In this document: in pieces, positions 52,634 through 64,000 of the stretch | Numbering within the stretch: the first letter of the stretch is position 1 | Layout: the number at the start of each line of letters is the position of its first letter | DNA from: Oikopleura dioica | Taxonomy: Eukaryota > Chordata > Appendicularia > Copelata > Oikopleuridae | Reading direction: 5' to 3' | Assembly: GCA_907165135.1 (NCBI GenBank) | Contig: OU015569.1 | Span: 7,123,501-7,187,500 of the forward strand | Length of the DNA stretch: 64,000 bases | Notes under the pieces: model-generated | Seen by the model: the letters and a program-made list of their open reading frames with translations, nothing else | Database searches by the model: none | Told to the model about the DNA's origin: nothing | Program-made: the position numbers and the translations under genes

Positions 52634-52752
52634 TAAACTACATTCGTTACCATGTTCCTTCCCCTTTCAATTTTTCAAATCCATTCTAATATATTTCAAA
52701 TTCGCTTTGTGATTTTATTCATAAAAATACGCTTGTCAAACTCTCCTTTAGA

Positions 52753-53058
52753 ATGCTGAGAAATAGCATTTTTAAAAATTTTACTCGAAATTGGTCGGAA
52801 AGGTTGCGTTTTGATCGCGTTAGGTAAACAAGATTATAAAGAAGCATCCTAACTGTTCTCAGTGTCCCACAACAAAGTAACGATGCTCGTTACTTGCAGA
52901 AGAACTCGTTTGATCATCGAGTTCGCAAGGCAGACTGGTATGCAAACCGATACACAGACACGCTTCACCGATACAACAAAGAAGTTCAGCACCGTCGAGC
53001 TGGTTCACCAACTGCCAATCGCGGACTGGGAGCACCTTGGGACTCAAGTGAACTCTAG
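52753..53058 (+). CDS. small probable mitochondrial protein (78 aa)
   Basis: Two exons, 52753-52793 and 52863-53058, joined by a 69-base GT-AG intron, give 78 residues. The ATG follows the acceptor TCCTTTAG by one base. The N terminus (MLRNSIFKNFTRN) is basic and amphipathic, like a mitochondrial presequence. The rest is hydrophilic with a DHRVRKADWYANRYTDTLHR helix and a C-terminal GLGAPWDSSEL. I do not recognise the family. It sits 119 bases after the phosphatase stop and about 96 bases before the RNF126 start, so it is the middle gene of a likely three-gene operon. Confidence 0.6.
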
Positions 53059-53153
53059 AGCTTATGTCAACTTCAATATTATTAACTTATTCAAATTTTG
53101 AACAGAAAAGCTAGAGATGCCAGTTATGAACGCATTATTTTCTTATTTCAGAA

Positions 53154-54949
53154 TGCGGCGCTTTTACTGTCATCGATGTGACAGTCAAGTGCAAATTGAT
53201 GATGCACTGCTTCAATGTAGAAACTGTCAATCGGGCTTCATCGAGGAGTTGGAACAACCCCAAGAGCCCCAAGAGCCGGCACGTCGTATTAGGATTGGCA
53301 ACGAATCGGATCTCGGTCAAAGACGACAAAATGTGTTGTTCGGAGAAGGACTTGGATTCGGAAGACAAGTTTCATCCCTTCTTGAACAATTCATTGTTGG
53401 TTAGTATCTTCGTAGGAAGTATTCTTCTAAGGATTTTCAGGTCAAATAGGAACTCAATTTGGACCTCTTGGCGAAATTAGATTAGGAGCGCCTATGAATT
53501 TGAATGATTATGCCTGGGGTGCAAATGGCCTCGATGATGTGATTTCACAGGTTCGATTTCAACCTGACTTTCTCACTTACAATCAATTAAGCTGCTTTCT
53601 CAAGTCGAAGGTGGTGTTCCACCTGCCTCTGAAGAAGTTTTAGAGAGTCTCCAGCCAGAAATTTTTAACCTTGACCTGCAGAAACAATGTACAGAGGTGA
53701 GAGTCAACGTAAAATATTCTGTAATCTATTATCGTTTTAGTGCTCGGTATGTTTGACCGAGTTTGAATTGAACAATGACACGGTGATTCAACTGCCTGTG
53801 TGTGGCCACATGTTCCATCCGCCTTGTATTCGAGATTGGCTTAGGTAGAGTTTCAATTTAATTGCCTCGGCCAAAAATTTCGACCCCCTTGGACATCCGA
53901 ATATTGCCGGAAAATAATCTATTTAGCCTGGGGTTGTGTAAGTAATACTATACCTTTTTAAATGATTTCAAACGAGGCACTTCAGTACTTGTTTTGATGG
54001 TTTAACCCCTGCCCGCATATCGACCTACGCGTAGGTAAATTGACTTTCAAACGCAATTATCTCGCGTTTGGTAAATATTTTCTAAAAAGCTGACCCCCAC
54101 TTATGGTGGTACTTTTTAATGCAGAATCAGGATCTGAGGTCAAAAAAAAATTTTTTTCGAAAATTTTGGATTTTAGCCATTGAGCGAAATTTTGATCTCG
54201 AATCAATTTTCTTCCTTTTTAATTTTTCAGTTGAGTAAAATTATTAAGATAAACGCTGAGTAGATAAAACAAGTTCGGAATTCTCGATTTTTACAGTATT
54301 TATGACTGTATGAAAATATTTGAGTTGATTTTGGACGAGATTTGGAGCTCTAAAGACTTATTTTTTGATAAAAAATGGGTACTTTCGGAAAAACGACATT
54401 TATTGACATTTGACATTTGACATTTGACATTGGATCATGTCCAGAAGATAGCTCAGCCTTTTATCTTTCGATTCATGTCCTTTCGAAAATTTTATCACGA
54501 CTGAAAGACCCTCAAAAGGCCCGACCTACGCGTAGGTCGATATGCGGGCAAGGGTAACAAATTTTGCATGCGGGCAGGGGTTAAAAGTAAAAATCCGATA
54601 TAAACCGGAAATTAATAAGTCCGGAGAGGATTCTAAAAAGGTATGGTTATATATCGTTATGTAATCATCTGGCGAAGCTGCACGAAAAGAGAGTCGAGGC
54701 AATTAAATTGAAACTCTTCCTTAGGCTCCACAATAGCTGTCCTGTCTGCCGCACAACCCTTTCCGCTGAAGGACACCGGGGCAATAACACATCAGGAGCG
54801 GGTTCACCAGCATTACCCTTTGCTACTGAATTTGGTGATTGTGAATCCACGATAAAGAAAATGTTCAGTTCATTCCTCCTAGCGCGCCATCGCATTCTGC
54901 CTCTAATTTACCGCCGTCCGACAATTTCGATGCCGACGCTTTGGATTGA
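53154..54949 (+). CDS. RNF126: RNF126/RNF115-type RING E3 ubiquitin ligase
   Basis: RNF126 and RNF115 ubiquitinate mislocalised proteins delivered by BAG6. The N-terminal zinc finger is complete (RRFYCHRCDSQV ... LQCRNCQSGFIEEL). A linker contains FGPLGEIRLG, and the C-terminal RING-H2 domain reads CSVCLTEFELNND, PVCGHMFHPPCIRDWL and, after the intron, NSCPVCRTTL, giving all eight zinc ligands. The start is one base after TTATTTCAG. The RING is split by an 880-base intron (53845-54724) that carries a 23-bp inverted repeat at its two ends. The C-terminal tail (FIPPSAPSHSASNLPPS) needs a short intron, best read as GA-AG near 54837-54868. Confidence 0.9.
53847..54717. repeat. inverted-repeat element filling an RNF126 intron
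   Basis: A perfect 23-bp inverted repeat sits at 53847-53869 and 54695-54717, starting 2 bases after the upstream exon and ending 7 bases before the downstream exon. Nested inside are further inverted pairs: TTAACCCCTGCCCGCAT near 54002 against its complement near 54565-54583, and CGACCTACGCGTAGGT near 54020 against 54522-54539, the latter an 18-bp palindrome. A (TGACATT)4 run lies at about 54403-54431. This looks like a nested MITE or foldback element that makes up nearly the whole intron. Confidence 0.7.
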
Positions 54950-55603
54950 TTCAGAGAGATTTTCTTTTCGTTCGCATTCGCATATTCGCATATTCAATCA
55001 CCTTTCCTTCAACTAAGTGCTCATTGTAACCGAAGAACTATCCACCAAACAAGGAGCTAAAATAACTCGAAGCAAAATGTTTGATACTTTTAGATTTGTT
55101 GTCTGTGTATTATTCTCAATTTCAAGTTTGTTACAAGTTTTAAGAGCAAAAAAAAACACATAAACTTTCTTCTCATTTCATGTCTATTTATTGTTAACAA
55201 CGGTTGATTGTATTTCATGAAAAAGCTTGTATAGAAATGCAATATCTGCTGTAAAATACTTCTTGTATAAAAATATCTTTCTATGATCGGATTGAATTAA
55301 ACTGAATCTGACAATATTGACTTATCGTTTATGAAGTCGTGAAAATCGATAAGTTGTACTTTTACGAAACATCGTAAATGCCTATTTCACATTTGCATAA
55401 GGCCACATGTCCTTAGAGTAAAGTAATGACACCTACGCCAGGTCATCATTTCCAAGGCCTATCCCGGAGCGTCACGCGTAATTACCATGGTTTCTTTTCC
55501 CTTTATTGTAATTATGAAGATGATAATCATGCTATCAACCAACATTAAAAATAAAACAAAGAATAAACCGCTGGATTTAAGAGATCGGACTTAGTGCTCT
55601 GCA
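54950..55603. other. intergenic before ERO1
   Basis: AT-rich, with AATAAA-type signals. No coding exon or structured element is supported. Confidence 0.4.
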
Positions 55604-58153
55604 ATGAGGTCGGTTCTGAGTTGCCTAGGATTCGTCTTCGCAATTGATACTTCACTTGAAAACGCACAGTGCTTCTGCTTGGGGATCGAAACAATGTCAA
55701 AAGTATAGTTATCGTCGATAACTCGATAACTAATCGAGAAATAAAATAAGCATTAAAATTGAAATATGTCTCGATCCGAATATTAGCGAACTATCCGGGT
55801 ATCTAGACGATTGCTCGTGCGAGATTCCAGAGCTTGACAAATACAACAACGAGGTTATCTATCCCCATCTTGCGTCCATTGTGCAGCGCGACTTCTTCCG
55901 TTATTACAAGGCAAACACGAAGCGTAAATGTAAGTTTTGGGATCTGGATTTCAAGTGCCGTTTCGCTTCCGGAGGATGCACGGTCCAAAGCTGCCCAGCT
56001 GATCAAATCCCGTCTGGCATCAAAGGAGCTCAGATCCCCGAAGATTGTGACGGAGCAGCCTACAACAAGACCAGACAAATTGAAGTCGATAAAATGTCTT
56101 TTGTCAACAGATCTATCACCGAAGAGCAAAAGTCCGCCTTCAAAGACTGGAAGAACTTCGACATGCGAGGAATCAAGTTTTGTGATGTAGACAGTGAAGA
56201 AGATCCAAACATGGGTGTGGTTTCATCTTAACTGATGTATTCTGATATCTTCACGTTTGATAATTTTAATTATAAGAGTTAACTCTTTGAAACCGTTTAT
56301 TAGAATTTATTGATTTGATTAAAAATCCGGAACGATTTACAGGGTACGATGGCGAATCTGCCCATAAAGTTTGGCGAGCGATATACGAAGAGAATTGTTT
56401 CCAGCCAGAGCCCTGGCCAATGACTCAAAACGATCTTGCCTCTTTCAATCAGAACTACGACAACGTACCTGACTCCCCATTATCTGGCTTATGTCTCGAG
56501 AAGAAAATATTCTACAGAGTGGTTTCTGGTTTACACAGGTAAGCTTTTTTGACAAGGAGATATTTGCTTATTTGTTCGTAGTTCTATCTCCCTTCATCTA
56601 TCTGCCATCTACCGCTACGAAGGTACCTTCGGCAAGATCGACTGGAACATGAATCTCGAGGAATTCAAGCGTCGCTTTGACCATTCCAAAGGAGCTACAT
56701 ACTTAAAGAATCTCTACTTCGTCTATTTACTGGAAATGCGCGCATTCGCCAAAGCGGCGCCCTACCTTTCCAAGCTCCAGTACTTCACAGCCAGGGATGT
56801 ACATTCGCAGTGGGGAAATCGCAGAAATCTTCGCAGTGCGACCTGCGAACTGCGGAATTTCGCACTTCGCAGCGCAGTCAGAGCACATGTATGCACATCG
56901 CACCGCAGTCCGCAGTTTTCGCAGAATATTCGAAAACTGCGATTTTTTCACAGTCATTTTCCGCAGTTTTTAATAAATCTCGCAGTTCGCAGACTGCGGA
57001 TTCTGCGGTCATTTTCCAGCAATTTTTTCAAGTTTTTCTCTTGAGAGTAACTGGAAAACCACGAAAAAGGCGTCGTAGGGTGGTCTCCGTTTAACCAAGC
57101 CGCCGTTCACCCAATTTTATCAAACTTTAAATCAAAACCATAATTGGGCCAAAAACAGTAAAAAATTGAATATTTTAAAAACTTAAAAATCATGGAACGG
57201 GGCTGAGACGGCCCGAAGGGCCGTCAAGCCCCTTAAACTTAAAAATCCTGGAACGGGGCTGAGACGGCCCGAAGGGCCGTCAAGCCCTTAAACTTAAAAA
57301 TCATGGAACGGGGCTGAGACGGCCCGAAGACTTAAACTCAAAAATCATTGAAGAATGTGCCCGTCATAATAATGACTTTTGACTAAAATTGCATCTCGCA
57401 GAAAATTTCGCACTTTTTCATAAAAAGTCGCAGAATTCTCCGCAGTTTCTACTTATTTTCCGCAGTTTCGCAGAAAATCGCAGAATTTTCCGCAGTTTTC
57501 TGTTTTTTTCCGCTGTTCGCAGAAAATCGCAGTCTGCGTCGCACTGCGAAGAGAAAATTTTGGATCTCGCAGTTCGCACCGCAGAAAATCCTCGAAAAAA
57601 AATCGCAGTTCGCACCGCATCGCAGTCGAAAATTTTGGAAAATGTACATCCCTGTTCACAGGCAATAGAGAAGAAGACGACTTTATGAAGGAATCTATTT
57701 CAAAACTGCTAGACAGTGTGGTCAACTTTCCGATGCACTTCGACGAAACGCAGCTTTTTAAGGGAGAACGAGCAAGCATTCTAAAGGAGGAGTTTCGATC
57801 CCGTTTCCATAATGTCACGACGATTATCGACTGCGCTGCTTGCGAAAAGTGTCGTCTCTGGGGCAAGTTACAAACTCACGGTCTCGGCACTGCCTTGAAG
57901 GTATTTAGGTGCTTCGCGATGCGATATTTACGGCTATATTAAGATCTTGTTCACTCCTGCTGAAATCACCGACTACAAGCTCGACAGAAATGAAGTCGTC
58001 GCCATGTTCAATGCGTTTGCGCGCCTATCTTCGTCGATTCACTATTTGGATCGTTTTCAGAAGATGCTTCAGAATGAACAGCTCTCAAGCGGGAGCCAGT
58101 CTACGATGTCAAAAGGCTCCCAAAAACAACCTAATTTCAAGCTTGACTTATAG
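55604..58153 (+). CDS. ERO1A: ERO1 endoplasmic reticulum oxidoreductase, exon interrupted by a transposon
   Basis: ERO1 is an FAD enzyme that oxidises PDI in the ER lumen. Exon 1 gives a signal peptide and a CFC motif. Exon 2 has SGYLDDCSCEIPELDKYNN, FRYYKANTKRKCKFW and SGGCTVQSCPADQIPSGIKG (regulatory Cys). Then NPERFTGYDG, GLCLEKKIFYRVVSGLHSSI and SLHLSA, KNLYFVYLLEMRAF, and the active-site CAACEKCRLWGKLQTHGLG (the CxxCxxC core) with NEVVAMFNAFARLSSSIHYL. The intron after exon 1 (about 55684-55786) is GA-AG. A hAT-like element of 863 bp lies inside the exon between YLSKLQYFT and GNREEDDFMKE; removing it with one target copy restores the frame exactly. Whether the transcript is spliced there is unknown. 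Confidence 0.9.
56784..57662. mobile_element. hAT-like MITE inserted in an ERO1 exon
   Basis: The element spans about 56792-57654 (863 bp). Its ends are inverted repeats, CAGGGATGTACATT on the left and AATGTACATCCCTG on the right. It is flanked by an 8-bp duplication matching at 7 of 8 bases (TTCACAGC and TTCACAGG), which with the CAGGG end points to hAT. The inner ends are rich in TTCGCAGT/CGCAGAA units in inverted orientation. A tandem repeat lies in the centre. No transposase is present. Confidence 0.85.
57178..57355. repeat. tandem repeat of about 56 bp, about three copies
   Basis: Unit: AACTTAAAAATCATGGAACG, then GGGCTGAGACGGCCCGAAGG and GCCGTCAAGCCCTT. Two full copies and one partial follow each other inside the ERO1 transposon. 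Each full unit contains the perfect hairpin GACGGCCCGAAGGGCCGTC (8-bp stem, 3-base loop). Confidence 0.8.
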
Positions 58154-58962
58154 TACCGACTCACTGTATATAATCAAAACTTTATGTAGACGAAAACCTA
58201 TTTTTATCTAGCTGCATGCAGTACTTTGTAATTCGTTTCTTACGTCTTAGAGTCTTCATTTTCGTTCACTGTACTTATTTCTGTAAAGCTAAACCATCAA
58301 TTAATCGATACTTTTCCTCCTCCCTTTCTGATGCAAATATTTAATTATTTCGGTCACGGCATCTGTTTTGAGGGAAAAACCGGGCACGGACCTTTGTCTA
58401 TCGTTACAGTGATAAGTATTCGTTCTTATTCTACGTCGACTTCCAAGCAGCTACTCTTGCGTTCATCTCTACTATTATATATTTTACTATCGCTCTTTTC
58501 TTTATTGATGAATATCATCTGATTCAAAAAGAGGCAGCTATCTACTTACAGTCAATCGCTGGGTGCTTTGACTCCTTAATATTTTTATTATTTATATATT
58601 TACATTTCTTAGTACAGATATTATATTGTTCGTTTCCATCTAAGGTTATCTATTTATCTACTTTTTTCTTAACACCGTACGAGCTTTTATACTTCGAAAA
58701 TCAAATAAAAATGTCGTTCATTAATTGATTACTCTCCCCTAAAGTACTATCAAAGTAAACAGGCGTTGTTTCGGCAACACCAAGCCTGTCTTTTTCCGTT
58801 TCATTCTTTGTCTCGATTTGAGTTATTTCAAGTGCTAATGACGCCGCAGCGGGCGTCAAGTATGTTTTTCTGTAAATGATGCTGCCTATTTAATTTATGC
58901 CATTGTGTGTAATAGATAGTTCAGAAGAAATAAATGTGTATCTTTCATTTTTTACTTAAAGA
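58154..58962. other. intergenic between ERO1 and OSGEP
   Basis: AT-rich, with AATAAA near 58705. The sequence GGCGTTGTTTCGGCAACACC near 58762 forms a small imperfect stem that could be a 3'-end signal. A frame at 58331-58522 looks like chance. Confidence 0.4.
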
Positions 58963-60123
<1,161 letters not shown>

Positions 60124-60150
60124 ACGAAGCGGTATTTAGACTGAGCCGGA

Positions 60151-60155
60151 TTTAG
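60151..60155 (+). promoter_or_regulatory. spliced-leader-type trans-splice acceptor
   Basis: TTTAG ends directly against the ATG at 60156, only 33 bases after the OSGEP stop. A second TTTAG lies at about 60135. In Oikopleura operons such sites accept the spliced leader. Inference from position and spacing. Confidence 0.55.
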
Positions 60156-61375
60156 ATGGCCGATGGTGAGCTCTGTGGAAATGCAGTAGCGACTAAGGCT
60201 AACGTTAAACCGAACACAATCGAAATTCATAATGGGTCGAGGCGTGTCCGAGAGTTCGTCGCCGGCGGCATTGCGGGCTGCATCGCCAAGGGAATGGTGA
60301 GCCCTTTTGATCGGATCAAAATCTTGCGCCAGGGCGAACACAGGATACACGCTAACTTATCAATTATAAAATCTGCTCAAACAATCGTCAGACAAGAAGG
60401 TATTTGGTCGCATCTCCACGAATCGTTAATTTTAATCATTGTAGGCTTCATGCAGTTATGGCGTGGATTTCCATCACTCGTTATTAGAATTTTTCCATAT
60501 GCAGGAATCCAGTTCCTCATGATAGACGTTTATAAAAGACAATGGGACCAATACTTTAATAAAAAGGTTAGCCAAAAGCACTCTATCATTGTTTTATTCT
60601 ACTGTCATTCATACCGTTTCTTCTAAAACATTTTAGCTTGTTGTAAGCGAGCCAGTGAAAAATCTGATTTGTGGATCTGCAACTGGACTCTCAGCGACTT
60701 TGTTAACCTACCCACTGGACACTATTAGGACTCGTATGCTGTTCACTACAAAGTATGACCAAGACTACAGGACATGGTCGACGACCGTCCGATGTATTTA
60801 TTCAAGCTGTGGCGTTAAGTAAGTTTTGCATTTATAGAACAAGAATTTAACTGAAACTCAAAAAGAGGTTTCTTCAATGGAATGAGTCCTGCGTTGTGGG
60901 GGATGATTCCTTACGCTGGAATTAGTTTCGGGACGTACGAGTCACTCCGCGAGAAAGTGCTCTCTTATCCGGAGGAGAGCTTCTACGGACTGAAGCTGCG
61001 AAGGGAGACTCCTGAAGGAAAGATAGTTTCAAATTGGTACATGAACTCGTTGTGCGGCATCGCTGCCGGCCTCCTCTCGCAATTTGTCTGCTTTCCCATC
61101 GACACAGCGAAGAGACGCATGCAGAACGCGAATTTGATCGAATCTCAAGCAGCGCTGAAAAATAAGCTCTCCATAATGGACACCTGGAAAGACTTGTGGC
61201 AACGCGGGGGCTTCCGCTTAATTTACAGGTAGCTTGCCTTCCGGATCGACCGGGCTGACTTTCTTTCAGAGGCTTCTCTTTAAATATCATTCGCGCTCTT
61301 CCTGCGACTGCCACCAGCTTCACTGTAAACGAGCATATTCGCGAGCTGTTCCAAGTGCCTCGATCAAAACCCTAA
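60156..61375 (+). CDS. SLC25A42: mitochondrial carrier, SLC25A42/SLC25A16-like
   Basis: Six-helix inner-membrane carrier; the closest subfamily moves CoA and adenine nucleotides. Three repeats carry the PxD/ExxK/R signature: SPFDRIKILRQ, YPLDTIRTRM and FPIDTAKRRMQN. Around them are AGGIAGCIAKGMVSP, GFMQLWRGFPSLVIRIFPYA, LICGSATGLSATLLT, FFNGMSPALWGMIPYAGISF and GFSLNIIRALPATATSF. Length is about 330 residues. Several introns are short. The subfamily call comes from overall similarity and is less sure than the family. It is the second gene after OSGEP. Confidence 0.9.
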
Positions 61376-61563
61376 TATTTATTTCTTAATTCAAGTTTAA
61401 TCCATAAATTGCAAGTTCCTCTTCTCGCCTTTTCATCAAGGCTTTGTAAAAATATTTACACATCGATTTAATAAAGAGCAAATCTACCTGGAAATCTGAA
61501 TTTCATGATCATCCGAAGAGAAGGTGATGGAATTTGCTAAATTTTCATTCTTTACAGACTGAA

Positions 61564-62923
61564 ATGACATTTGTCCCCAAGCCGAATATAAGTGACGACT
61601 CTAGTCAGAAAGAGATAAGCGCGGAAATCGAAACTGTCGGTAACGTGCAGCAACATCGCAATAGAATCGTTTTCGAACAAAAAAACGAAGCTCCAAAGCC
61701 TGAAGAAAATACTGAGCTTAATAAAAGTACAATCACGGCGCAAGTTAAAGCGGTATTGGCAAAGGGTTATTAATGAATGCACATACAATTCATATTTTCG
61801 ATCTTATTGTCACGAATGAGTTTTCATCCATGAAAATCCTTACTTAGACAAAGCTTGACTACTCGACTGCTGGGATCTTGCTTGGACTAAAAAATTCGGG
61901 CTGTCCATTCAATATGACGCGTCATATTAAAATTGATGATTGCTCTGGCCAAGGTTTCTACGACTACCGCCACCAGACAATTAATCTCTGCCAGGAAAAG
62001 TGTTCAGTTAGTCTTACAGTGTTCCAACGAGAAAGAATTCTTTCTAGAGATAATTTGTTTTGATTAAGAAAAAAGGTGATCTGGAACTGTCGAAATCGAT
62101 GAAATTTCGGTTTTTCATCCCTCAAATCAGTCAATTTTCTCAATAAAAAAAGAAAAATATAGAAAGTTTATAGTGATTTTAAACTGTGGAAAGCATAAGC
62201 TTTCATAAAACTTCACTTTTTCCCGTTTTGCTGACTATAAACGAGCAAATTACCTCGCTTAACTTCGAATATAGACTCGGAATATATAGGTAGCATCCTC
62301 TTGAACACAGTAATAAGAAACACTGGCTGAAAAGTACGAACGAAGGCGAACTTCGAGAATTCCTCGTTCGAAATCTTGTCTCAGCGTATGATCATTGTCA
62401 AACTGACATTTCAAAGCTTTCTGAAGAGCAGTATCTTGATTTCCGAAACTGCTCCCAAATTCGACAGTTTACTTTATCAAAAACTTGTGATTATGAGGCG
62501 GAAGGGTCGTCCAAAATGAAAGAAGACGGATTCAAATTTTGCGTCCTTGAAAACTCATCGTCTTCGCTCGAAAACTCCCTTCCTGAAATCTATAAAACCG
62601 AAAATATAGAAGATAGGTACGAGTTCTACATGAAATTTTCATAATTTACATTGAGCCAACTCGGTATTAATGGTAAATTCTTTAAAACTTTGAAAACTTT
62701 CGACTTACTCGAAATAAATGCTCCCAAAAGTCTATTAAACCTCTAAAAGCCTTTTATTCTTCATTAAATGATTATTTTTAGCTTTCGAAAAGTATTTCTA
62801 AGTTGTTATGAAGACAAGAGACCATTTGATCGGGTGCCAACATCACGAAGAGACTGGGAACTCGCTCTCAAAGACTTAACCTTCTCCGGAAATCGAGCTA
62901 AGAATCCTGCGAAAACTTATTAA
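61564..62923 (+). CDS. ATP23-like protein lacking the HExxH zinc-protease motif
   Basis: Four exons (61564-61752, 61848-61999, 62311-62616, 62782-62923), all GT-AG and in phase, give 262 residues. ATP23 is a mitochondrial inner-membrane metalloprotease that matures ATP synthase subunit 6 in yeast. The family blocks are SGCPFNMTRHIKIDDC, then INLCQENNKKHW, then LVRNLVSAYDHC and the C-terminal VFLSCYEDKRPFDRVPTSRR. In the active family the third block reads HELIHAFDHC or similar; here both zinc-binding His and the catalytic Glu are replaced (R, N, S at the three positions). The frame is intact over the whole gene, so this is not a sequencing accident. It has a 90-residue charged N-terminal extension. 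It follows SLC25 by 189 bases, with an acceptor (TTTACAG) before the ATG. Confidence 0.75.
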
Positions 62924-63202
62924 AAACACTCATCGCTAGAACGAATTTTGTTGTTTTTCATGTATTGACGACGGCAAGATCCCTAAAATTAATCACGTGT
63001 TTACGTTTTTCGTGTTTCTAGAATACGTCCCTACATCAGGGGTACTCACTTCAATTTTTTCATTCTTGCCATAGGGGCAACCAAGAGAACACCCACCTTT
63101 CAGAGACCGTACCCCTCCCCCCAGAGACTACTCCGTTCACTCCGAATTATTTCTCGCCTTGGGATAGACAGAACTTGCCTCTAACATTTTAAATTGTTAA
63201 GA
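62924..63202. other. intergenic
   Basis: No gene. A C-rich tract lies near 63110-63125. Confidence 0.4.
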
Positions 63203-64000
63203 ATGTCCGAGAACAAAGTTTCTGGTCCCGAAAACGTCTGGCTCAAGCGTGGCCCACTTCGGGTTAAGACCCCGAACGAGCTCGAGGTCGAAGAACCTGT
63301 AAGTTTTTTTTTTATCACTTATTGTCTTTTTACATTGCTATTGAATTCTAAGCGCGGTCGCAAGCGTGACTCTCGAGGAGCCAAAGTAAGTTTCGACAGT
63401 CTTGTCGCCGGGTGATAATCGCTATTCTAATCACTTTGGCATAGAAGAAATTCGCCAAATGCATTACAATTCACTCTCACTCAAAAAACCAGCAATCATT
63501 TCATAATTTCAATGAAATGAGTCATGTTTCAGATTTCTATAAATCTATTCTCCCCGCTTCTAGTTATAGCTAATTATCCGTCTTCGATTTGCTCCTGATA
63601 AGACTACTCAATTTTATCCTTGGCATTTAGTGCGATGGTAAGTTCGAGAAGTACCAGAAAGAGTTTCCTTCACTCTCTCTCGGTGATTCTGGTTTTCGCC
63701 TCAAGAAAGCCAGCAAGCCTGCCAAAGAACTCGATAATCGAAAGATCGTAAGTGAATGTCCAAAAAAAAATACTAAAATTAATTTAAAGGCAAAGGAAAA
63801 CGCTTCCATCACTGATTCGGACACTGCCGAAGACTCGAAGGAAGATCGAATGTCCCAAGACGGAGAGTCCCAGAAATCCGTCTCCTCTTGCAATGACTCC
63901 ACTGCGTCAATGGAATTCGTTTATGAAACCAGCAATGCTGTAGCCGGTTGGTGAAGAATATAATATGTTTTTTAAATCTTCAAAGGTGCTTCGGACAAAG
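63203..64000 (+). CDS. unknown gene, cut by the window edge
   Basis: At least four exons run into the right edge: MSENKVSGPENVWLKRGPLR and TPNELEVEEP, then RGRKRDSRGAK, then CDGKFEKYQKEFPSLSLGDS, then a Ser/Asp/Glu-rich exon (AKENASITDSDTAEDSKEDR). The introns are GT-AG; the first is about 50 bases. The sequence is hydrophilic and probably disordered, with no signal peptide. I recognise no family. The 3' end lies outside the window. Confidence 0.55.

Overview
The window is a compact animal genome segment, most likely from an appendicularian tunicate close to Oikopleura dioica. The signs are dense intron-containing metazoan genes, very short introns (most 41-52 bases), a minority of non-GT donors (GA-AG and GC-AG) at places fixed by protein homology, and same-strand gene runs with acceptor-like TTTAG or TTTCAG sites just before start codons, as expected for spliced-leader operons. 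The species is an inference; no rRNA or mitochondrial marker is present.

Layout. 0.2-5.3 kb: a small unknown gene, then NDUFV2 and HSPE1 on the minus strand, then an unknown basic protein. 5.7-10.5 kb: a small ankyrin protein, two unknown small proteins and an AT-hook-like nuclear protein. 10.5-15.5 kb is gene-poor and carries a 733-bp foldback element. 15.6-18.5 kb: a PPP1R16 (MYPT3/TIMAP) homologue and two small minus-strand membrane or secreted proteins. 18.7-20.9 kb is a hAT-like element with a perfect 8-bp target duplication. 21-25.2 kb is a multi-Ig protein with unusual GxP repeats. 26.2-30.4 kb is a complete tolloid/BMP1 protease. 30.9-35.1 kb is a long coiled-coil protein that looks like NuMA. 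35.6-38.2 kb: a secreted unknown and DDOST.

38.75-55 kb is one plus-strand run: tankyrase, HIRA, ATP13A1, a PTPN3/4-type FERM-PDZ phosphatase, a 78-residue probable mitochondrial protein and RNF126. 55.6-62.9 kb continues with ERO1, OSGEP, an SLC25 carrier and an ATP23-like protein whose HExxH motif is gone. A truncated unknown gene runs off the right edge.

Joint functions are mostly housekeeping: ER redox and glycosylation (ERO1, DDOST, ATP13A1), mitochondria (NDUFV2, HSPE1, SLC25, ATP23-like), tRNA t6A (OSGEP) and chromatin (HIRA). Four single-base reading-frame breaks, each inside a homopolymer in an otherwise intact gene, suggest assembly undercalling rather than pseudogenes. The most interesting items are the transposon sitting in an ERO1 exon, the RNF126 intron bounded by inverted repeats at its splice sites, and the ATP23-like protein with its catalytic motif lost.
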